Below are positions 8,258 through 14,551 of a DNA stretch of 17,083 nt, in pieces. The DNA is taken from positions 1-17,083 of the forward strand of contig NZ_CAXREX010000228.1 in NCBI RefSeq assembly GCF_964229645.1, in the 5' to 3' direction. The stretch's first letter is position 1, and every line of letters starts with the position of its first letter. The notes under the pieces were generated by a model that worked only from the letters and a program-made list of their open reading frames with translations, did no database searches and was not told the origin of the DNA. Source of the DNA: Nioella sp964229645 (GTDB lineage Bacteria > Pseudomonadota > Alphaproteobacteria > Rhodobacterales > Rhodobacteraceae). The position numbers were made by a program, and so were the translations under genes.

Positions 8258-8286
8258 AACACCCCGCCGATCCGGCGGGGTGTTTT
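8258..8286 (+). terminator. Intrinsic terminator between convergent operons
   Basis: AACACCCCGCCG (8258-8269) and CGGCGGGGTGTT (8273-8284) form a perfect 12-bp stem with an ATC loop. It ends in a short T-run (TTTT, 8283-8286) on the + strand. It lies 29 bases after the binding-protein stop and 19 bases before the stop of the leftward methyltransferase. It therefore terminates the rightward operon and may also act for the leftward one, though the T-run in that direction is poor. Confidence 0.85.
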
Positions 8287-8305
8287 CATGCGGTAAGAGC
8301 GGATA

Positions 8306-9088
8306 TCAGGCGGGCTTCTGGCCCCGCAGGTGATGGGGGCAATGCTCGCCCGTGCGCAGCACCTCGATCATGGCTGTCCATGTCTCGATCTGCCCGGAAA
8401 TGAAGTCGGCCCCGTGGGCGTCCGACAACCTCTCGCGCTCCGGCCCTGACAGCAGCGCCAGTTCGTCGGCGGCCACGTCGCGATACCACGGATTGCGGTT
8501 CAGCAGCCCCACATTGCCAAAGCCCGCCGCCTCCAGCGCCTGCCTGTAGCGGGCGGGCGAGGCCATGGCGAAATCGAGGTCCTCTGCCTTGAGATAGGCC
8601 GCCATTTCCGGGGAGGGTGCCCCGTCATGCGAGATCAGCCAGTCAGACGCCGCGAACCAGCCGCCGGGGGCCAGCACGCGGAACACGTCGCGGGCCAGGG
8701 CTTCCTTGTCGGGGATGTGCAGGATCGAGTCCTTGGAATAGACGATATCGAAGCTGTCGGGCGCAAAGGGCAGCGGTCCCGGCTCGACCAGCCTGATGTC
8801 GATCGCGGTCTCCAGCCCTGCCCCGTCGACACGGGCCTGCGCGGCGGCGCAGACCTGGTCTTCGACATCGATCCCGGTCACCGAGGCCGCTCCCATGTCG
8901 CGCACGAGCATCACGGCGATCGCGCCGGAGCCACAGCCGATATCGAGCACACGCCTGCCACTCACGTCGATCCCGTCCAGCACCCGGGCCGCTTCCTCGG
9001 CCCCACCGGGCGACAGGAAGCCCTCGCCCCAGATGTCCTCCAGGAAGGCAATGTGCTGGTTGTCATAGAGCAGGTCGCTGTCGCTCAT
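8306..9088 (-). CDS. SAM-dependent methyltransferase, phosphoethanolamine N-methyltransferase-like
   Basis: A 260-residue class I SAM methyltransferase. Motif I is VLDIGCGSG at residues 47-55, the acidic end of beta-2 is at D74 (TGIDVE), and the post-motif region is DSFDIVYSKDSILHI. Three segments recall phosphoethanolamine/phosphobase N-methyltransferases: the N-terminal WGEGFLSPGG (20-29), YSKDSILHIPDK (117-128) and the APSPEMAAYLK segment (157-167). These enzymes methylate an amino headgroup stepwise. The ATG at 9088 overlaps the stop of the upstream Rieske gene as ATGA, with GGAGA at 9096-9100. It is the last gene of the leftward operon. A methyltransferase coupled to demethylating oxygenases is unexpected: it might rebuild a quaternary amine, methylate an intermediate, or act on an unrelated acceptor. 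The acceptor assignment is a resemblance judged by eye. Confidence 0.85.
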   Translation of the reverse strand: MSDSDLLYDNQHIAFLEDIWGEGFLSPGGAEEAARVLDGIDVSGRRVLDIGCGSGAIAVMLVRDMGAASVTGIDVEDQVCAAAQARVDGAGLETAIDIRLVEPGPLPFAPDSFDIVYSKDSILHIPDKEALARDVFRVLAPGGWFAASDWLISHDGAPSPEMAAYLKAEDLDFAMASPARYRQALEAAGFGNVGLLNRNPWYRDVAADELALLSGPERERLSDAHGADFISGQIETWTAMIEVLRTGEHCPHHLRGQKPA

Positions 9089-10335
9089 GGCCGTGTCTCC
9101 GCGTCGAGCCCCGCGCTCAGGCGCGCGGCATAAAGATCGAGGAAGCGCCTTGTATAGGCCTCCATCCCGGCCAGTTGGCCCGGTTCGTAATAGCGTGACC
9201 GCACGCCTTCCTGGTTCTTCTCGATAATCAGCTTGTCGGCGATGGTCGTCACGTCCCACAGCCAGGTCAGCTCGGCCTTGTCGTAGTCCTGTCCCTCGAC
9301 CGCGTCTTCCCGCACCAGCCAGATGATCTCCTGGATCGAGTTGTCCTTGTCGACGGGGATGAAGCGGTAGATCACCGCGTGATCGCAATAGACCAGCATC
9401 GGGTTGAAGATGCCGACATAGAGATCGCAGGCTCCGCCGTCATAGCCCTTCAATTCCCCCAGGAGCGGCGCGACGGGCTGGCCCGACTGGCTGCCGGTCA
9501 GGTAGCCGTCATAGAGCGAATGCCTGCTGAAGGTGAAATCGACCGAGCCGGGCGGGCAGAGATCCCCGACCCTGTCCACCGTGTCCGTTGGAATCCCCAG
9601 GTCGTTCGCGCGGGGCAGCATCGCCTCGTTGAAGGGTTTCACGCGCTCGGCATCCATGTGGGTGGGATGGGTGCGGGCAAATTCCGGATGCGCGGGGGCG
9701 CAGTGGTAGCATTCGTTGTAATTCTCGACGAGCAGCTTCCAGTTTGCCGCAACCGGGTAGCTTTCTCGACGCGCGATGCGGGTTCTGTCCAGCCCGAACG
9801 GTGCCATCAGCGCGTCTAGCTCGCGTCGCAGCATCTCGAAGCTGCTCGGCTCGGAGGCGAAGGACACGAAGATCATCCCGGCGAAGATTTCCACCGGCAC
9901 GGGTTTCAGCCCGTTCGCTGACTTGTCGAAATCGGCCCCCATCATCCGCGCGGAAAAGAGGCTGCCATCCAGGTTGTAGGTCCAGGCGTGGTAGGGGCAG
10001 CTGAAGCGCCGGGCCTTGCCGCCCTGTTCCAGGCAGACCCGAGACCCGCGATGCCGGCAGACATTGGCAAGGGCATGCACCCTGCCCGCCTCGTCGCGGC
10101 ACAGGATGACGGATTCCTCCAGCAGTTCGAACAGGATGTAATCGCCCGGCTCGGGGATGTCGGTGACATGCCCGGCGAAATGCCATTCCGGCATGAACAC
10201 GTCGCGCATGTCGCGGGCAAACATCTCGTCCGACAGGTAGAAAGCCTGTTCAAGGGCATGATCAGGGCGCCGTTGCGCCAGCATCCCGGCCACGTCGGGG
10301 ATGGGGGGCAAAGCGGATTTGACGGGCTTGGTCAT
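9085..10335 (-). CDS. Rieske non-heme iron oxygenase alpha subunit, GbcA-like
   Basis: A 416-residue oxygenase component. The Rieske [2Fe-2S] ligands are C93-x-H95 (NVCRHRGSRV) and C113-x2-H116 (FSCPYHAWTY). The mononuclear iron site is H211 and H216 (ECYHCAPAHPEF), with a probable third ligand at D367. E208 takes the place of the bridging Asp usual in aromatic-ring dioxygenases. The whole protein resembles the glycine-betaine demethylase oxygenase GbcA, including NYNECYHC and the C-terminal EGQDYDKAELTWLWD region. Such enzymes hydroxylate an N-methyl group, releasing formaldehyde and the demethylated amine. The ATG at 10335 has AGGGAG at 10345-10350 and starts 16 bases after the ABC ATPase stop. 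A ferredoxin/NAD(P)H reductase partner is needed but is not in the window. Trimethylammonium-type substrate: likely but inferred. Confidence 0.92.
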   Translation of the reverse strand: MTKPVKSALPPIPDVAGMLAQRRPDHALEQAFYLSDEMFARDMRDVFMPEWHFAGHVTDIPEPGDYILFELLEESVILCRDEAGRVHALANVCRHRGSRVCLEQGGKARRFSCPYHAWTYNLDGSLFSARMMGADFDKSANGLKPVPVEIFAGMIFVSFASEPSSFEMLRRELDALMAPFGLDRTRIARRESYPVAANWKLLVENYNECYHCAPAHPEFARTHPTHMDAERVKPFNEAMLPRANDLGIPTDTVDRVGDLCPPGSVDFTFSRHSLYDGYLTGSQSGQPVAPLLGELKGYDGGACDLYVGIFNPMLVYCDHAVIYRFIPVDKDNSIQEIIWLVREDAVEGQDYDKAELTWLWDVTTIADKLIIEKNQEGVRSRYYEPGQLAGMEAYTRRFLDLYAARLSAGLDAETRP

Positions 10336-10351
10336 CGGGTGTCTCTCCCTC

Positions 10352-11458
10352 TCATTCGAACAGGATGACGGAATCCGTCCCCCAGCCGACGGCCATCCTG
10401 CTGCCCGCGGGCGCGATGTGCCGCCCCGCGGTGTTGCGCATCGAGATGGTGACGGGCGTGTCCACGCCCTCCAGCCTGACCCCGTAATAGGTCATGTCGC
10501 CGTAATAGGAGGACGAGACCACCTCGCCCTGGCTGCGCCTTTCGGAATGGTCGTCGCCGTCGAAGAGCAGCGTGAACATCTCGGGGCGCACCCCAACGGT
10601 GGTGATATCGGCGTCGGCAAGGTGCTCCGGCACGTTTTCCAGCGGGATATCGCAGGCCCCGAGGGCGGCGATATCGAGCGACAGATGGGTGGCCGTGCGG
10701 CCCGTGACCTTGGCGTCAAGGAAGTTCATGACGCCGATGAACGAGGCCACCCGCCGGCTCGTCGGCCTGCGATACAGCTCCTGCGGGCTGGCCATCTGCG
10801 CGATCTCGCCATCGAACATGACCGCGATGCGGTCGGACATGATCATCGCCTCTTCCTGGTCATGGGTGATCAGGACGAAGGTGATGCCGATGGATTGCTG
10901 CAACTCGCGCAGCTCGACCTGCATCTGTTCGCGCAGCTTCTTGTCGAGCGCCGACAGCGGCTCGTCGAGCAGGATCACCTTGGGACGCAGCACCAGCGCG
11001 CGCGCCAGTGCCACCCGCTGCCTCTGGCCGCCCGACAGCTCATGCGCCGCCCGCGCGCCGTAGCCTGCGAGATCGACCATCGCCAGGGCCTTGTCCACCT
11101 CTGTCTTGATCTGGTCCCTGGCCATCTTGCGGGCCTTCAGCCCGTAGCCGACATTGTCGAAGACGCTCAGGTGCGGAAAGATCGCGTAGTTCTGAAACAC
11201 CATGTTGGTTGGGCGGCGGTTCGCGGGAATGCCGTCCATGGGTTTGCCGCCGATCTCGATCGTGCCCGATGTCGGGTCATCGAAGCCCGAGATCAGCCGC
11301 AGAAGCGTGGTCTTGCCACAGCCCGATGGCCCGAGGATCGAGAAGAACTCTCCCTCGTTCACGCTGGCGTCAATCCCGCGCAGGGCCTCGACCGCACCGA
11401 AGGATTTGCGCACGCCCCTGAGGGTGATGATCGGTTTCTTGGACACGGCATCCGTCAT
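10352..11458 (-). CDS. ABC transporter ATP-binding protein, PotA/spermidine-putrescine type
   Basis: A 368-residue ATPase that powers import by the two adjacent permeases at the inner face of the membrane. Walker A is GPSGCGKTT (43-51), the Q-loop Gln is 89 (VFQNY), the signature is LSGGQRQRV (141-149), Walker B is VILLDEP (161-167) and the switch His is H199 (ITHDQEEA). A C-terminal TOBE-type domain follows, with VGVRPEM and a SYYGDMTYYGV strand region, as in polyamine and ferric-iron importers. I chose the ATG at 11458 because it begins MTDAVSKKPIITLRGV, lies 2 bases after the permease stop and has GGAGGG within the end of that gene. The longer frame to 11767 only overlaps the permease. All nucleotide-binding motifs are intact. 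Confidence 0.95.
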   Translation of the reverse strand: MTDAVSKKPIITLRGVRKSFGAVEALRGIDASVNEGEFFSILGPSGCGKTTLLRLISGFDDPTSGTIEIGGKPMDGIPANRRPTNMVFQNYAIFPHLSVFDNVGYGLKARKMARDQIKTEVDKALAMVDLAGYGARAAHELSGGQRQRVALARALVLRPKVILLDEPLSALDKKLREQMQVELRELQQSIGITFVLITHDQEEAMIMSDRIAVMFDGEIAQMASPQELYRRPTSRRVASFIGVMNFLDAKVTGRTATHLSLDIAALGACDIPLENVPEHLADADITTVGVRPEMFTLLFDGDDHSERRSQGEVVSSSYYGDMTYYGVRLEGVDTPVTISMRNTAGRHIAPAGSRMAVGWGTDSVILFE

Positions 11459-11460
11459 GG

Positions 11461-12294
11461 TCAGATCAGCCCTCCGGCAGAAGTATCGTCCAGCCCGCGC
11501 TTCCTGGCCGAGCGTCGCCGCACCCATTCCCCGAGAACCAGCATCAGGATCGACAGGGTCAGCAGGATCGTGCCCAGAGCCATGATCGAGGGAAGCTTGG
11601 CGGGGAAGCGCAACTGGCTCCAGATATAGACGGGCAAGGTGACGTCCGTGCCGGTCAGGAAGAAGGCGATGATGAATTCGTCGAGCGAGATCGTGAAGCA
11701 GATCAGCAGGCTCGAAATCATGCCGGGCAGGACCAGCGGCAGGATCACCCGGCGGAACGTGCCCCAACGGCTTTCACCCAGGTCGTAGGAGGCTTCCTCG
11801 AGGCTGCGGTCGAGACCGCTATAGGCCGAGTTGAGAATGGCGATGGAAAAGGGCACGCAGATCAGGACGTGACCGCCCACGACCGTCCACAGCGACAGCG
11901 ACATTCCAAGCTGCATGAGCATCACGAGAAGCGACACCGCCACGATGATTTCCGGCAACACCAGCGGCAGCATGATGAAGCCCACGATGCCGCCCTTCAC
12001 CGGGAAGCGGTAGCGCGCTATGGCCCGTGCCGCGCAGGCGCCAAGGACAGTGCTGAGCACGGCGGTCGTGAAACTGACGAAAAGACTGTTGCGCACCGCG
12101 TCATGCAGCGCCTCGGTTTCCCACAGTACCGTGAACCAGTCGGTCGTGAACCCCGCCAGCGGAAAGGCGATCACGGTCGCGTCGTTGAAGGCGAACATGG
12201 GCAGCAGCACGACGGGGGCGTAGAGGAAAAGGATGAAGGCCACCGCGTACACGGTCAGCCAGTTTGCGGACATGGCGCGCAGCATCCTGGTCAT
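11461..12294 (-). CDS. ABC transporter permease, PotC-type
   Basis: A 277-residue inner-membrane permease with about six hydrophobic segments, near 12-34, 68-90, 103-127, 136-155, 190-212 and 235-257. The cytoplasmic EAA loop that docks on the ATPase is at about 166-190 (EEASYDLGESRWGTFRRVILP). It is of the PotC/PotI type (binding-protein-dependent transport, second permease). The ATG at 12294 overlaps the stop of the first permease as ATGA, with GGAGGG at 12303-12308 spaced 8 bases. It works as a heterodimer with the product of 12291-13151. The periplasmic partner is encoded on the other strand at 7164-8228. Confidence 0.94.
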   Translation of the reverse strand: MTRMLRAMSANWLTVYAVAFILFLYAPVVLLPMFAFNDATVIAFPLAGFTTDWFTVLWETEALHDAVRNSLFVSFTTAVLSTVLGACAARAIARYRFPVKGGIVGFIMLPLVLPEIIVAVSLLVMLMQLGMSLSLWTVVGGHVLICVPFSIAILNSAYSGLDRSLEEASYDLGESRWGTFRRVILPLVLPGMISSLLICFTISLDEFIIAFFLTGTDVTLPVYIWSQLRFPAKLPSIMALGTILLTLSILMLVLGEWVRRRSARKRGLDDTSAGGLI

Positions 12295-13151
12295 TCCACG
12301 CGCCCTCCGAACTTGCGGCCGGCCAGGTAGATGCCCACGGCAATCAGGCTGACCACGACCATCGAGATGATCGCCAGCGTCGCCCCAAGCGGCGCGTTGT
12401 TGGCCCGTCCGATCTGGACCTGGATCATGTTGGCGATCATCAGACCGTCCGTGCCGCCGACCAGCTTGGGCGTGATGAAGTCGCCCACGGTCGGGATCAG
12501 GACGATGATGGTGGCGGCCATCACGCCGGGCATGGCCAGGGGCAGCGTCACGCGGAAGAAGCGGCGCACCGGGCCATCGCCGAGATCCTCGGCGGCCTCC
12601 AGCAGGGATCGGTCGATCTTCTCCATCGCGACGAAAATCGGCAGGATCGCGAAAGGCGCCCAGGCATGGGCCAGCGTGATCACCACCGCATTGGCATTGT
12701 AGAGGATGAAGGTCAGTGGCTCGTCGATGATCCCCACGCCCTGAAGGGCCGAGTTCAGAACCCCGTTATAGCCAAGGATCACCTTCCACAGGAACACGCG
12801 CAAAAGGTAGCTGGTCCAGAACGGTATGGTGATGAGGAAGAGCCAGAGGGTCTTTCGGCGCTTGACCTTGAAGGACAGGAAATAGGCCATTGGAAAGGCC
12901 AGGATGACGGTGGTCACGGTGACGACCAGAGAGATTACGATCGAGCGCAGCAAAAGCACGCGATAGATCGGCTGGCTGAACGCCTCGCGGTAGTTGTCCA
13001 GCGTCAGGGTGGTGTCGATGTCGAGGTAGTCCTGCGTCCAGAAGCTGAAGGTCACGACCATGGCAAGCGGCGCGGCCAGCATGATGAGCGCATAGAACAG
13101 CGGCGGACCGATCAGGGTCAGCCCTTGCCTGGCCTCGGCCCCCCGGCTCAA
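12291..13151 (-). CDS. ABC transporter permease, PotB-type, probable TTG start
   Basis: A 286-residue inner-membrane permease with six predicted segments, near 11-35, 68-92, 103-125, 152-173, 205-224 and 256-277. The EAA loop is at 185-204 (EAAEDLGDGPVRRFFRVTLP). It is of the PotB/PotH type. The frame opens at TTG (13149-13151) with GAGG six bases ahead. An in-frame TGA lies seven codons upstream, and the first internal Met (residue 24) falls inside the first membrane segment. TTG is therefore the only good start. It follows the Rieske gene by 52 bases and overlaps the next permease by ATGA. The substrate class comes only from family resemblance: polyamine or small cationic compounds. Confidence 0.92.
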   Translation of the reverse strand: MSRGAEARQGLTLIGPPLFYALIMLAAPLAMVVTFSFWTQDYLDIDTTLTLDNYREAFSQPIYRVLLLRSIVISLVVTVTTVILAFPMAYFLSFKVKRRKTLWLFLITIPFWTSYLLRVFLWKVILGYNGVLNSALQGVGIIDEPLTFILYNANAVVITLAHAWAPFAILPIFVAMEKIDRSLLEAAEDLGDGPVRRFFRVTLPLAMPGVMAATIIVLIPTVGDFITPKLVGGTDGLMIANMIQVQIGRANNAPLGATLAIISMVVVSLIAVGIYLAGRKFGGRVE

Positions 13152-13203
13152 TGCACGCCTCGGCGGGTGTCAGGAACGGAACGGATCGGCCCGGGCTTCA
13201 TCA

Positions 13204-14403
13204 TCACTTTCCTTCACCACTCAGGTCGGCATTGCGCTGGCGCAGGGTGCCCGGCTCCGGTTCGTCTTCGTCCAGCACGGGGAACAGACGCCGCAGCTCG
13301 TCATGGTAGCTGCGCACCCCGTTCTCCAAGTCAGACAGGATCACGCCATCAAACCCACTGGAAAAGGCGGCCTCCCAGCACCATTCGATCAGCTGTTCGT
13401 CTTCCTTGGTGGTGATCCGGTCGATCCGACCGCTGAGATAGCGGGCAACCCGCAGCTGCCGGTCCTCCTCGGGACGCTTGTAACAGGCACCGCGCTGGAT
13501 GGTCTTTCCGTTCTCTACCGGGAATTCGTGGTAGTAGATCACCGAGTCCGGGTAGAGGCCGAAGACGAGGTTCGGAAACACCCCGATATAGAGCCAGGCC
13601 CGCTTGTGCTGTTCATCGAGCGCCGCCATGTCGGGCAGGAGCTTCTTGTAATTGCGCACGCTCCACAGCCGGCTCTCGCCCTCGCGGAAGGTCGAATAGG
13701 ACCGGCTGGTGCCGCTGTCGAAGGGCTCGTCGTAGTAGTTGCTGCCGAACAGGTCATGCAGGCCGGGATGGGCCATCGGAACGTGGTAGCCTTCGTTGTC
13801 GACATCGCGCACGCATTTCCAGTTCGCCTTGACGTCCTCGGTCCAGATCCCGTTTCCGTCGGGCTGAAGCGCGGCGAGGTCATATTGCGCCACTTCGTGC
13901 TCGAACTTCGCCAGAACTTGCGACAGGGGCGGCTGCGGTCCCGGCTTGAACCGCACGAAGACGAAACCGTGCCAGATATCCATCTCGACCGGCTTCAATC
14001 CCCATTTCACCGGATCGAGATCCGGCAGGGTCGCGGGCATGGCCGCGCCGCGCAGAGTGCCGTCGAGATTGTAGGCCCAGCCATGGAACGGGCAGATGAT
14101 CGCCGAGCGGCAATGCCCCTTGTCATCGGCCACGACCCGCGACCCCCGGTGTCGGCAGAGGTTGTGAAAGGCCCGCACCGCCCCGTCCTGGCCACGCACG
14201 ACCAGAGCCCGCTCGCCCACCATGTCCATGGCGATGTAATCGCCCGGTTCGGGAATGTCGTTTACATGGCAGATCAGTTGCCAGTGGCGGCGAAAGAGAT
14301 GCTCTTTCTCCTCTTCCAGCATTTCCTTGCTGAAGTAGCTCCAGGCCGGCAGCCCGCTGCGGTCCCAGTCGTTGCCACTTACCTCGGTGCTGCCATCTGC
14401 CAT
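13204..14403 (-). CDS. Rieske non-heme iron oxygenase alpha subunit (second paralogue)
   Basis: A 399-residue oxygenase component. The Rieske cluster ligands are C83-x-H85 (NLCRHRGSRV) and C104-x2-H107 (IICPFHGWAY). The mononuclear iron ligands are H207 and H212 (NEGYHVPMAHPG), with a probable third ligand at D352. As in the other Rieske gene here, the bridging position is Glu (E204). The ATG at 14403 has GGAGGA at 14413-14418 spaced 9 bases. A longer frame starting at 14460 would run through the operator and is rejected. It is the first gene of the leftward operon, 45 bases downstream of the second TTGAGCGCTCAA palindrome, so it should be induced with the rest. The active-site surroundings differ clearly from the GbcA-like paralogue, suggesting a different substrate or a later demethylation step. 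Confidence 0.91.
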   Translation of the reverse strand: MADGSTEVSGNDWDRSGLPAWSYFSKEMLEEEKEHLFRRHWQLICHVNDIPEPGDYIAMDMVGERALVVRGQDGAVRAFHNLCRHRGSRVVADDKGHCRSAIICPFHGWAYNLDGTLRGAAMPATLPDLDPVKWGLKPVEMDIWHGFVFVRFKPGPQPPLSQVLAKFEHEVAQYDLAALQPDGNGIWTEDVKANWKCVRDVDNEGYHVPMAHPGLHDLFGSNYYDEPFDSGTSRSYSTFREGESRLWSVRNYKKLLPDMAALDEQHKRAWLYIGVFPNLVFGLYPDSVIYYHEFPVENGKTIQRGACYKRPEEDRQLRVARYLSGRIDRITTKEDEQLIEWCWEAAFSSGFDGVILSDLENGVRSYHDELRRLFPVLDEDEPEPGTLRQRNADLSGEGK

Positions 14404-14445
14404 GGTGCCAGGTCCTCCGGATGCTGAGGAAACCGTAGCAATAAA

Positions 14446-14460
14446 TATTTGAGCGCTCAA
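14446..14460. promoter_or_regulatory. Palindromic operator, copy 2 (probable TetR binding site)
   Basis: TATTTGAGCGCTCAA, identical over 15 bases to 1166-1180, contains the perfect palindrome TTGAGCGCTCAA at 14449-14460. It lies 45 bases upstream of the ATG at 14403. On the minus strand an AT-rich TATTTATTG follows the palindrome and could include the -10 region. The copy by the TetR gene has a similar ATTGCT shortly after the palindrome in the same orientation, so the whole promoter block is alike. Confidence 0.8.
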
Positions 14461-14496
14461 TCAATTTTCCACGCCAGCCGCAGGGCAATGGCCAGC

Positions 14497-14515
14497 GCGC
14501 CCCGGAAAGGGGCGC
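14497..14515 (-). terminator. Possible weak terminator or stem-loop after the GS-like gene
   Basis: GCGCCCC (14497-14503) and GGGGCGC (14509-14515) form a perfect 7-bp stem around GGAAA. It lies between the stop of the GS-like gene (14552) and the operator for the next leftward operon. No T-run follows on the minus strand, so intrinsic termination would be inefficient. Some read-through from the GS-like gene into the Rieske operon is possible. Confidence 0.35.
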
Positions 14516-14551
14516 ACGGCTATGCCCGGCCCGCGCCGCCCCTGCCGGGGT

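Noticed and set aside
10301..11629. Plus-strand frame (442 codons) opposite the ABC ATPase
   Set aside because: Shadow of an ATPase whose Walker and signature motifs are all intact on the minus strand.
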